A stretch of DNA of 64,000 nucleotides from Caballeronia glebae (GTDB taxonomy: Bacteria > Pseudomonadota > Gammaproteobacteria > Burkholderiales > Burkholderiaceae): the NCBI RefSeq assembly GCF_001545035.1, contig NZ_FCOJ02000008.1, positions 62,001 to 126,000 of the forward strand, read 5' to 3'. Position numbers and translations under genes: made by a program. The notes under the pieces are model-generated. The model was given only the letters and a program-made list of their open reading frames with translations. It was not told the origin of the DNA and did no database searches. The first letter of the stretch is position 1. The number at the start of each line of letters is the position of its first letter. Positions 52,788 through 64,000 of the stretch are shown here, in pieces.

Positions 52788-53567
52788 ATGGCAAAAATCT
52801 TCTGCGTCGCAAATCAGAAGGGCGGCGTTGGAAAGACCACGACAGCGGTCAATCTCGCGGCGAGCCTCGCGGGGCTGGGTCAGCGCGTGCTGCTGATCGA
52901 CCTTGATCCGCAGGGCAACGCGACGATGGGTAGCGGCATCGACAAGTCAGCGTGCGAGAACACCGTCTACGAAGTGCTCGTCGATGGCGTGACACTGCGC
53001 GAGGCGCGCACGCGTCCGGAGGCGCTCGGTTACGACGTGCTGCCGGCCAACCGCGAACTCGCGGGGGCAGAGGTCGAACTCGTGGGTGTGGAGAACCGCG
53101 AGCGCATCCTTCGTGCCGCCATCGCCGAAGTAGTCGATGACTATGACTTTGTGCTGATCGATTGCCCGCCGGCGCTTTCGCTGCTGACGCTCAACGCGTT
53201 GTGCGCGGCGCACGGCGTGGTAATTCCGATGCAGTGCGAATACTTCGCGCTGGAAGGGCTCTCGGACCTCGTCAACACGATCAAGCAGGTTCACGCGAAT
53301 CTGAATCGCGACTTGAAAGTCATCGGCCTGCTGCGCGTCATGTTCGATCCTCGGATCACGTTACAACAACAAGTGTCGGATCAATTGAAAGAGCACTTCG
53401 GCAGCAAATTGTTCGATGTGGTGATCCCGCGCAACGTGCGTCTTGCCGAGGCGCCGAGCTACGGGCTGCCGGGCGTCGTGTTCGACAAGTCGTCGCGCGG
53501 TGCCCAGGCATATATCCAGTTCGGCACGGAAATGATCGAGCGTGTGCGCGCGCTCGACGTCAACTAA
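52788..53567 (+). CDS. parA: Chromosome partitioning ATPase ParA
   Basis: A 259-residue Walker-type ATPase that moves the origin region toward the cell pole by binding DNA in its ATP form and being displaced by ParB. The deviant Walker A is NQKGGVGKTTTAVNLA near residue 9, the switch region is LIDLDPQGNATMGSG, and LIDCPPALSLLTLNAL is Walker B. It is a short chromosomal ParA with no N-terminal DNA-binding domain. It follows rsmG by 77 bases and precedes parB by 44. Confidence 0.96.
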   Translation: MAKIFCVANQKGGVGKTTTAVNLAASLAGLGQRVLLIDLDPQGNATMGSGIDKSACENTVYEVLVDGVTLREARTRPEALGYDVLPANRELAGAEVELVGVENRERILRAAIAEVVDDYDFVLIDCPPALSLLTLNALCAAHGVVIPMQCEYFALEGLSDLVNTIKQVHANLNRDLKVIGLLRVMFDPRITLQQQVSDQLKEHFGSKLFDVVIPRNVRLAEAPSYGLPGVVFDKSSRGAQAYIQFGTEMIERVRALDVN

Positions 53568-53611
53568 GCAAACCCACTCGATGCGGCAGGAACGCCGATG
53601 GAGGAACCGAA

Positions 53612-54514
53612 ATGAGCGCTGTAATGAAGAAGAAGGGTTTGGGCCGAGGCCTGGATGCATTGCTCGGCGGCAGCGTCGACATTACGGAAGCCGTGCGCGG
53701 TGAGGGCGCACCCTCGGTGTTGCCGCTCGACAAGTTGCAGGCCGGCAAGTATCAGCCGCGCACGCGCATGGACGAGGGCGCACTTCAGGAACTCGCGGCG
53801 AGCATCCGCGCGCAAGGGCTGATGCAACCGATCCTCGTGCGCTCCGTCGGCGGCGATCGCTATGAAATCATCGCGGGCGAGCGACGTTTCCGCGCCGCGC
53901 GCCTCGCCGGTCTCGACGAAGTTCCGGTACTCGTCAAGAACGTGCCGGATCAGGCCGCGGCCGCGATGGCGCTGATCGAAAATATCCAGCGGGAGGACCT
54001 GAATCCGCTGGAAGAGGCACAGGGCATCCAGCGCCTGCTCGACGAGTTCAGTTTCACGCACGAACAGGCAGCCGAGGCAGTCGGCCGCTCGCGCAGCGCC
54101 GTGTCGAACCTACTGCGTCTTTTGAACCTCGCCACGCCCGTCCAGACGATGCTCCTCGCCGGCGACCTCGACATGGGCCACGCACGCGCGCTGCTCGCCG
54201 TCGACGCGGCTACCCAGATCCAGCTGGCCAATCACGTCGTCAATCGCCGCTTGTCGGTGCGTGAAACGGAGCGTCTCGTCGCGGCGACGACCAAGGAAGC
54301 GCCTGCGACAAAAGCGCGCGCCGCAAACGACGGCGGACGTGATACGCGTCGTCTGGAAGAAGAGCTGTCGGATCTGCTTTCGGCCAACGTGAAGATCAAG
54401 CTGGGCGGAAGAGGGCGCGGCAAAGTCACCATCGATTTCGGCGATCTCGACTCGCTCGAAGGCATTCTGACGAAGCTGCGCGGCAGCATCGAAATGCCGA
54501 CTCCCACGGTCTGA
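53612..54514 (+). CDS. parB: Chromosome partitioning protein ParB
   Basis: A 300-residue CTP-dependent DNA clamp that loads at parS and spreads. The N-terminus KKGLGRGLDALLG is the ParA-contacting segment; GERRFRAARLAG near residue 90 is the CTP-binding motif; ENIQREDLNPLEEAQG is box II; the helix-turn-helix is THEQAAEAVGRSRSAVSNLLRLL. A C-terminal dimer domain ends the protein. ATG at 53612 follows GGAGGAACC; the frame is open far upstream but without homology. Two perfect parS sites lie upstream at 49958 and 51502. Confidence 0.96.
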   Translation: MSAVMKKKGLGRGLDALLGGSVDITEAVRGEGAPSVLPLDKLQAGKYQPRTRMDEGALQELAASIRAQGLMQPILVRSVGGDRYEIIAGERRFRAARLAGLDEVPVLVKNVPDQAAAAMALIENIQREDLNPLEEAQGIQRLLDEFSFTHEQAAEAVGRSRSAVSNLLRLLNLATPVQTMLLAGDLDMGHARALLAVDAATQIQLANHVVNRRLSVRETERLVAATTKEAPATKARAANDGGRDTRRLEEELSDLLSANVKIKLGGRGRGKVTIDFGDLDSLEGILTKLRGSIEMPTPTV

Positions 54515-54526
54515 TTCACGCGCATC

Positions 54527-55663
54527 TTGTCCGAATTCGACGTTAAACGCACACGCTCCGACTTTCTCGCGCGTATCTGGAGAGCCGTCTCGAAAGAGCC
54601 GGTTCTCGCGATCCTCGTCTTCGCGTTCGTCGTGCTCCAGATCGCCCATCCACGGCCTTGGATGTCGCTGCCCGGTCTCGTCGACTGGCAGACAGTGCTC
54701 ACGCTCGCCGGTCTCCTGATCCTGACCAAAGCCATCGAATTGTCAGGATTCCTGATGTGGGCCGCGCATCGGCTAGTGCACCACATTCACGGCGAGCGCA
54801 CCCTGGCGCTGCTGCTCGTGGCGCTCGCCGCGGGTCTCTCGACCGTGCTGACCAACGACGTCGCGCTTTTTGCCGTCGTGCCGCTCGCCTTGTCGTTGCA
54901 CAAACTCGCGCCCTTGCCGATCAAACGACTCGTCATCGTGATCGCGCTCGCGGTCAACGCAGGCTCGATTCTCACGCCGCTCGGCAATCCCCAGAACCTG
55001 TTCCTCTGGCAGACGAGCGGCGTCGGCTTCCCGGCCTTCGTGTGGGCGATGCTGCCGCTGTGCGCCGCGTTGATGGCGCTGCTCGGCATTGTCACGTTCG
55101 CCATGTTCCGTGCCGAGCCGCTCGATTTGTCCGGCGATGCCGACGAGCATCGCGTCGATCGCGTGCTGTGCGGCGTGAGCGTGCTCGCATTCGCGGCGTT
55201 CGTGGCGCTCGCCGATGCGCATCATGCCGGCCCCGCGCTCGCCGTCCTCGCGCTCGTCTTCTTGTTATGGCGCCGTGAGGTCGTCTTCAAGATTGACTGG
55301 CTTTTGCTGCTCATCTTCGTGATGATGTTCATCGTGCTGCGCAGCGCGGCTGCGTTGCCGTCGATTCACGCCGGCATTGCTCATATCGGCGTCGGCACAC
55401 CGATGCGCGCGTATGCGGCGGGCGCCTTGCTGTCGCAGGCGATCAGCAACGTGCCGGCGGCCATCGTGCTTGCGGAATTCTCCAAAGACTGGCGTGCGCT
55501 CGCGTTCGGCGTGAGCGTGGGTGGTTTCGGCATCGCGATCGGCTCGCTGGCGAATCTCATCGCCGTCCGGCTCTCGGGTGAAAAGGGCATGTGGATGCCA
55601 TTTCACATGGTGTCGATCCCATTCTGGATCGTGGCAATGGCAATCGGTTGGGCGCTTATTTGA
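54527..55663 (+). CDS. ArsB/CitM-superfamily ion transporter
   Basis: A 378-residue inner-membrane protein with about ten hydrophobic segments, of the ion transporter superfamily that includes ArsB, NhaD and citrate-metal carriers. Conserved segments are TVLTNDVALFAVVPLAL near residue 108, ILTPLGNPQNLFLWQ near residue 147, and a second half with LLSQAISNVPAAIVLAEF, a repeat of the same half-site. The gene begins after the parB stop; the likely start is a TTG at 54527, as no ATG precedes the first helix, so the start is uncertain. Substrate unknown. Confidence 0.8.
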   Translation: MSEFDVKRTRSDFLARIWRAVSKEPVLAILVFAFVVLQIAHPRPWMSLPGLVDWQTVLTLAGLLILTKAIELSGFLMWAAHRLVHHIHGERTLALLLVALAAGLSTVLTNDVALFAVVPLALSLHKLAPLPIKRLVIVIALAVNAGSILTPLGNPQNLFLWQTSGVGFPAFVWAMLPLCAALMALLGIVTFAMFRAEPLDLSGDADEHRVDRVLCGVSVLAFAAFVALADAHHAGPALAVLALVFLLWRREVVFKIDWLLLLIFVMMFIVLRSAAALPSIHAGIAHIGVGTPMRAYAAGALLSQAISNVPAAIVLAEFSKDWRALAFGVSVGGFGIAIGSLANLIAVRLSGEKGMWMPFHMVSIPFWIVAMAIGWALI

Positions 55664-55697
55664 CGCTCGGCCGGGGCTCCGGCATCGGCTGAAAATC

Positions 55698-55741
55698 TCC
55701 TTGCAATTGCAAGGAAAGTCTCGCTTTTGAGACCGATTTTT
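55698..55741 (+). terminator. Double hairpin terminator before the atp operon
   Basis: An 18-base perfect palindrome (TCCTTGCAATTGCAAGGA, 55698-55715) is followed at once by GTCTC/GAGAC (55718-55733) and then CGATTTTT. Together they should end transcription from the transporter gene. Confidence 0.6.
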
Positions 55742-55778
55742 AAGGTTCGTTTCCGTGGTTTTTGACGCGCCTAAACTA

Positions 55779-55807
55779 TTGAATCTGTGACAACAATCGC
55801 TTACAAT
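55779..55807 (+). promoter_or_regulatory. Sigma-70 promoter of the ATP synthase operon
   Basis: TTGAAT (55779-55784) and TACAAT (55802-55807) with a 17-base spacer, 89 bases before the atpI start and after the double terminator. A second possible -35 (TTGACG at 55762) lies just upstream. Confidence 0.55.
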
Positions 55808-55895
55808 CGCCCGGATTTATCAGCTAGGCCACCTCGAAAGCGCAGCGAAAGCGCAGGGTGATTTTCCCGGACTTTTGGTGGAAGGTGGGAACACG

Positions 55896-56420
55896 GTGCG
55901 AGAGGAAAATCGAGCGCCGGACGCTCACGCAACCGGCGATGAAAACGCCCCCGGAAATCAGCCGCGCCGTTCGTCGAGCGAGTCGTGGGATGCCGAAGCG
56001 CAAGATAACAATATCGTTCCGCTCACGCGGGACCAGGCACAAAAGCTGTTTGGGCCCGAGGTGAGTCGTCCATCGCGTGTCACGCCGTTCAAGGTGGTGG
56101 CAGCGCAAATGGTTTTGTCCCTGGGTGCGACGCTACTGTGGTGGCTGTTCTACAAGCCGCCGGGCGATGCTGCGCTGTCCGCATTTCTGGGGGGAGCAAT
56201 CTGCTGGGTGCCGAGCGCCTTGTTCGCCTCGCGTCTGAAGGCAAAGAGCGGCGCGGAGACGATCATGAGTTGGATGATCGGCGAGGCGCTCAAGATGGGA
56301 GCGACGATCGCCATGTTCGTGGCGGTCGCGTACTGGTACAAGAGCGCGTTGTGGTTGCCGCTGCTCGTCACGTACATCGTCGCTCTGAAGACTTACTGGG
56401 TTGCAATGGCGCTTCGGTGA
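55896..56420 (+). CDS. atpI: ATP synthase protein I
   Basis: A 174-residue inner-membrane protein of the AtpI family, which helps assemble the c-ring. A long hydrophilic N-terminus of about 65 residues precedes four hydrophobic segments (VVAAQMVLSLGATLLWWLF, LSAFLGGAICWVPSALFA, MGATIAMFVAVAYWY, LWLPLLVTYIVALKTYWVAM). The GTG at 55896 is chosen because GGAAGGTGGGA ends five bases before it; a TTG at 55875 and a GTG at 55878 are further upstream without such a site. First gene of the operon, followed by a 177-base gap. Confidence 0.85.
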   Translation: MREENRAPDAHATGDENAPGNQPRRSSSESWDAEAQDNNIVPLTRDQAQKLFGPEVSRPSRVTPFKVVAAQMVLSLGATLLWWLFYKPPGDAALSAFLGGAICWVPSALFASRLKAKSGAETIMSWMIGEALKMGATIAMFVAVAYWYKSALWLPLLVTYIVALKTYWVAMALR

Positions 56421-56597
56421 CGATTCTTGACGTCACAGGTAAGTGCCCGCAGCGCGGGTTGTAAGTAGCATCACATATGAACAGGTGCGGACCGTGTACC
56501 GCACCCGGACCTCTCGACCCGGAGCCGCAACGCGAAGCGGTGGCTCGGAGACGACAGGCAGCGAAAGATTTTTGACAATTTGGGTGGCTTTAACGAT

Positions 56598-57808
<1,211 letters not shown>

Positions 57809-57861
57809 GGTTCCTCGGAACTGTGCGTCTGACTTTTAAAGACGCCTGAACGGAACGGGTG

Positions 57862-57900
57862 AGGCGCTGATCGAGCTCAACAAGCCGATGAGCGCCTTTT
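57862..57900 (+). other. Hairpin between atpE and atpF
   Basis: AGGCGCT (57862-57868) can pair with AGCGCCT (57891-57897), followed by TTTT. The 22-base loop and short T-run make it a weak partial terminator or mRNA-stabilising structure, which would fit the need for more subunit c than b. Confidence 0.4.
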
Positions 57901-57941
57901 AACCGTTTCACCTCCGATCAAGCAACGTTTAAGGAAACACC

Positions 57942-58412
57942 GTGAATCTCAACGCAACCCTGTTTGCGCAAATGGTCGTGTTTCTGATCCTCGCGTGGTT
58001 CACGATGAAGTTCGTGTGGCCGCCGTTGATCAACGCCCTCGACGAGCGCTCGAAAAAGATTGCCGATGGCCTCGCCGCCGCCGACAAGGGCAAAGCGGAA
58101 CTCGAAGCAGCGCACAAGCGTGTCGACCAGGAACTCGCGCAAGCGCGCAACGACGGCCAGCAACGCATCGCCGACGCCGAGAAGCGCGCCGCCGCAGTCG
58201 CAGAAGAAATCAAGGCCAACGCCCAGGCCGAAGCCGCGCGCATCGTCGCGCAAGCCAAGGCGGACGCCGACCAGCAAGTCGTGAAGGCTCGCGAAACGCT
58301 GCGTGGCGAAGTCGCGGCGCTGGCTGTGAAAGGCGCTGAGCAGATTCTGAAGCGCGAAGTCGATCAGAAGGCTCATGCCGATCTGCTGAATCAACTCAAA
58401 ACCGAGCTCTGA
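57942..58412 (+). CDS. atpF: ATP synthase Fo subunit b
   Basis: A 156-residue peripheral stalk subunit: one N-terminal membrane helix ([23 protein letters not shown]), then a long charged Ala/Glu/Lys-rich coiled coil. It begins with GTG at 57942 after AAGGAAACACC. Two copies link Fo to F1 through the delta subunit. It is followed two bases later by atpH. Confidence 0.96.
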   Translation: MNLNATLFAQMVVFLILAWFTMKFVWPPLINALDERSKKIADGLAAADKGKAELEAAHKRVDQELAQARNDGQQRIADAEKRAAAVAEEIKANAQAEAARIVAQAKADADQQVVKARETLRGEVAALAVKGAEQILKREVDQKAHADLLNQLKTEL

Positions 58413-58414
58413 TC

Positions 58415-58957
58415 ATGGCCGAACTTGCAACCATCGCTCGTCCTTACGCAGAAGCGCTGTTCCGCGTAGCCGAAACCGGCGATCTCGCGGGCTGGTCCAC
58501 CTTCGTCGAGGAGTTGGCACAGGTTGCGCGTCTGCCCGAAGTGGAAACGGTCGCTTCGAGCCCGAAGGTGAGCCGCCAGCAAATCGTCGATCTCCTGCTC
58601 GTCGCAGTGAAATCGCCGCTCGCGCAGAGTAATGCTCAGGCGAAGAACTTTGTCGGCATGCTTGTCGAGAATCATCGACTCTCGCTGCTGCCGGAAATCG
58701 CCGTCCAGTTCGACGAATTGAAGAACGCCCGTGAAGGTGCTGCCGATGTTCACATCGTGAGCGCATTCCCCCTCGAAGGCGAACAGTTGAACGACCTCGT
58801 TGCTAGCCTCGAACGCAAGTTCCAGCGCAAGCTGAAAGCGGACGTCGAAGTCGATCAGTCGCTGATCGGCGGCGTTCGCGTGACGGTTGGCGACGAAGTG
58901 CTCGATACCTCGGTCCGCGCGCGCCTCGCCAGCATGCAGACGGCTCTGACCGCCTAA
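58415..58957 (+). CDS. atpH: ATP synthase F1 subunit delta
   Basis: A 180-residue subunit that joins the peripheral stalk to the alpha subunits. It begins with [13 protein letters not shown] near residue 7 and ends with [31 protein letters not shown], both typical of OSCP/delta. It lies in the standard order after atpF. Confidence 0.96.
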   Translation: MAELATIARPYAEALFRVAETGDLAGWSTFVEELAQVARLPEVETVASSPKVSRQQIVDLLLVAVKSPLAQSNAQAKNFVGMLVENHRLSLLPEIAVQFDELKNAREGAADVHIVSAFPLEGEQLNDLVASLERKFQRKLKADVEVDQSLIGGVRVTVGDEVLDTSVRARLASMQTALTA

Positions 58958-59025
58958 ACGTTTATTAGGCGATCAACCCGTGTCTCTAGCTGGCACGCAA
59001 CAGAATTGACTATCAGGAGCGAATA

Positions 59026-60567
<1,542 letters not shown>

Positions 60568-60631
60568 TCGGGATAGAGAAGTAACGCGCGATGTCATCGG
60601 GCATCGCGCGGCTTCGATCAAGGAGTAAGCA

Positions 60632-61516
60632 ATGGCTGGAATGAAGGAAATTCGCGGCAAGATCAAGAGCGTGCAGAACACGCGCAAGATCACGAAAGCG
60701 ATGGAAATGGTCGCCGCATCGAAGATGCGCCGTGCCCAGGAACGCATGCGTTCCGCCCGTCCGTATGCCGATAAGGTCCGCGCGATCGCATCGCACATGA
60801 GCAAGGCGAACCCGGAGTATCGCCATCCGTTCATGGTCGAGAACAAGGGCGCGAAGACGGCCGGCCTGATCCTTGTCACGACCGACAAGGGTCTGTGCGG
60901 CGGCATGAACACGAACATCCTGCGTGCGTCGCTCGTCAAGATCAAGGAACTCGATCAGAGCGGTGTCCAGCTCGAGGCTTCGGCGATCGGCGGCAAGGGG
61001 CTCGGCTTCCTGACTCGCCTGAAGGCCAAGGTCGTGTCGCAAGTCACGCAATTGGGCGACACGCCGCATCTGGAAAAGCTGATCGGCGCGATCAAGGTGC
61101 AGCTCGACCTGTATTCGGAAGGCAAGATCAACGCGGTGTACCTCGCGTACACGCGCTTCATCAACACGATGAAGCAGGAAGCGGTGATCGAGCAGTTGCT
61201 GCCGCTGTCGGTGGATGATTTCGACGCGAAGGACGAAGACGGCGTTACTCCGAAGACCTCGTGGGATTACATCTACGAGCCGGACGCGCAAAGCGTGGTG
61301 GACGAGCTTCTCGTTCGCTACGTCGAAGCGCTCGTCTATCAGGCGGTCGCGGAAAACATGGCGTCGGAGCAATCCGCGCGCATGGTCGCGATGAAAGCCG
61401 CGTCGGACAACGCGAAGACCGTGATCAACGAACTGCAGCTCGTGTACAACAAGAGCCGCCAGGCCGCGATTACGAAGGAATTGTCGGAAATCGTCGGCGG
61501 CGCCGCAGCGGTCTGA
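60632..61516 (+). CDS. atpG: ATP synthase F1 subunit gamma
   Basis: A 294-residue central shaft subunit. The N-terminal helix [32 protein letters not shown] and the C-terminal helix [33 protein letters not shown] form the coiled coil that turns inside the alpha-beta ring. [17 protein letters not shown] is conserved. An AAGGAG site precedes the ATG. Confidence 0.97.
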   Translation: MAGMKEIRGKIKSVQNTRKITKAMEMVAASKMRRAQERMRSARPYADKVRAIASHMSKANPEYRHPFMVENKGAKTAGLILVTTDKGLCGGMNTNILRASLVKIKELDQSGVQLEASAIGGKGLGFLTRLKAKVVSQVTQLGDTPHLEKLIGAIKVQLDLYSEGKINAVYLAYTRFINTMKQEAVIEQLLPLSVDDFDAKDEDGVTPKTSWDYIYEPDAQSVVDELLVRYVEALVYQAVAENMASEQSARMVAMKAASDNAKTVINELQLVYNKSRQAAITKELSEIVGGAAAV

Positions 61517-61533
61517 TTTTGCTGACCGCGTGA

Positions 61534-62955
<1,422 letters not shown>

Positions 62956-63033
62956 AGGTCGGGTGTTTTTCCAGAGGACGCCAGCGCGAAGCGTTGGCGT
63001 TCACGAATGACACTGACCCAGGAGTCGACACAA

Positions 63034-63459
63034 ATGGCAACCATCAAGGTAGACGTCGTCAGCGCGGAAGAGCAGATCTTCTCGGGCCAGGCGAAGTTCG
63101 TCGCGCTGCCGGGCGAAGCGGGTGAGCTGGGCATTCTGCCGGGCCACACGCCGCTCATCACGCGCATTCGTCCGGGCGCGGTGCGCATCGAGGCGGAAGA
63201 CGGCTCGGAAGAGTTCGTGTTCGTGGCCGGCGGGATTCTCGAAATCCAGCCGGGCGTCGTGACCGTGCTCGCCGATACCGCCATCCGCGGCGCCGATCTC
63301 GACGAAGCGAAGGCAGAGCAGGCGAAGAAGCGTGCCGAGGAAGTGATTCAGAACAACACCTCGGAGCTTGAGTACGCGACCGCGCAAGCGGAACTCGCAT
63401 ACGCAACGGCTCAACTCGCGGCGATCCAGCGTCTGCGCAAGGCGCACGCGAAGCACTAA
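63034..63459 (+). CDS. atpC: ATP synthase F1 subunit epsilon
   Basis: A 141-residue subunit that couples and brakes rotation. The beta-sandwich ([39 protein letters not shown]) is followed by the two-helix C-terminal arm ([17 protein letters not shown]). The ATG at 63034 (MATIKVD) follows GGAG; the in-frame ATG at 63007 has no such site. It is the last gene of the operon. Confidence 0.96.
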   Translation: MATIKVDVVSAEEQIFSGQAKFVALPGEAGELGILPGHTPLITRIRPGAVRIEAEDGSEEFVFVAGGILEIQPGVVTVLADTAIRGADLDEAKAEQAKKRAEEVIQNNTSELEYATAQAELAYATAQLAAIQRLRKAHAKH

Positions 63460-63499
63460 GCGAGCGACGCGCCTCAAGCAGCGTTCAGCAGTTCAAAAG

Positions 63500-63526
63500 A
63501 AGCAGCCTTCGGGCTGCTTTTTTTTT
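63500..63526 (+). terminator. Rho-independent terminator of the ATP synthase operon
   Basis: AAGCAGCC (63500-63507) pairs with GGCTGCTT (63512-63519) around TTCG, followed by a long T-run. It lies 41 bases after the atpC stop. Confidence 0.92.
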
Positions 63527-63740
63527 ATGCTCCTAATCGGCAAATCGCGCGGGTAAATCTGCATATCGGTTATGTGGCGCTCACGCCATTTTGGGTAAGC
63601 CATTGATTCGAGGCGTGTTTTGGCGACTGCGTGAAACCCGCATTGCGGGGAAACACTCAATGCCCGCACGCGCCTTGCGATGCACAATGGCCTCCAATCA
63701 GCCTTCATCGGGCGGCGATTCACATTGGCGGAGACCATCG

Positions 63741-64000
63741 ATGGCAACAGAACCGACCCAGGCCGGCGCGCAGATCGAACCGCGCGACGGTCTTTCCCAT
63801 GTTCGCGGCGCGACGGACATCCCACTGAGCGACGCGACCGTTTCGCGCCTGCTTCTCGAAACCGCCGGCCGATTCGCCGATCGCCCGGCTGTCGTGTTCC
63901 GCGAGCAGAACATCCGCTGGACGTGGCGCGAGTTCGCGCATCAGATCGACGTACTCGCGAGCGGACTGCTCGCGCTCGGCATTCAGGCGGGCGATCGCGT
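63741..64000 (+). CDS. AMP-binding acyl-CoA ligase, cut off by the window end
   Basis: An open frame from ATG 63741 to the end of the window (86 codons). The residues after position 30 (TVSRLLLETAGRFADRPAVV, then WTWREFAHQIDVLASGLLALGIQAGDR) are the standard N-terminal opening of AMP-dependent acyl-CoA synthetases, which activate carboxylic acids through an acyl-adenylate. The catalytic motifs are beyond the window, so substrate and subgroup cannot be judged. It starts 215 bases after the atp terminator and is presumably a separate unit. Confidence 0.78.
   Translation, partial: MATEPTQAGAQIEPRDGLSHVRGATDIPLSDATVSRLLLETAGRFADRPAVVFREQNIRWTWREFAHQIDVLASGLLALGIQAGDR

Noticed and set aside
53162..53611. 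Long 5' extension of the parB frame into parA
   Set aside because: The extension is a shadow of parA in another frame; ParB homology and a good ribosome site begin at 53612.

Overview
The window is GC-rich and looks like the main chromosome of a Burkholderiaceae member (Burkholderia, Paraburkholderia or Caballeronia type). The grounds are the gspD-E-F-C-G-H-I-J-K-L-M-N order, the block mnmG-rsmG-parA-parB-transporter-atpI-B-E-F-H-A-G-D-C, and the family content. I remember gsp and gidA/atp lying at opposite ends of annotated Burkholderia chromosome 1 sequences, so the region between them here should hold the replication origin. No rRNA, tRNA, IS element, prophage or CRISPR array was seen.

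Layout. 1-6.3 kb: 3' part of gshA, a small lipoprotein, and a MarR-controlled efflux locus (DHA2 pump, regulator, small membrane protein, outer-membrane factor). 6.3-17.8 kb: a complete type II secretion operon on the minus strand, with an apparent terminator between gspC and gspG. 18.2-23.8 kb: a small coupled ORF and a lytic transglycosylase, a G3E GTPase that has lost its usual cysteine motif, HU, a DedA-rhodanese fusion, and an MnmC whose methyltransferase half looks dead. 23.8-27.6 kb: two gene-free segments rich in DnaA boxes flank an antiporter and a YbdK ligase. Each carries a DnaA box facing a CTA-trinucleotide run and GTAAAC motifs, in mirror orientation. This is the candidate origin and the main finding. 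27.6-37.8 kb: MarR-like regulator with a four-cysteine tail, amidotransferase, Old Yellow Enzyme, SET-domain methyltransferase, TctDE-like two-component system, Lrp regulator, CYTH protein, LysR regulator and GMC oxidoreductase. 38.2-49.9 kb: two complete branched-chain-amino-acid-type ABC systems; the second has tandem paralogous binding proteins and a fused permease-ATPase. 49.9-54.5 kb: mnmG, rsmG, parA and parB with two perfect parS sites, one inside a terminator hairpin and one inside mnmG. 54.5-63.5 kb: an ion transporter and the whole F1Fo ATP synthase operon with a good promoter and terminator. The window ends inside an AMP-binding ligase.

How it fits together. The segregation genes with their parS sites sit about 22-24 kb from the candidate origin, and the main housekeeping blocks (mnmG-parB, atp) point away from it, as expected for leading-strand genes. 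All assignments rest on reading the sequence and on remembered family features; no database search was run.
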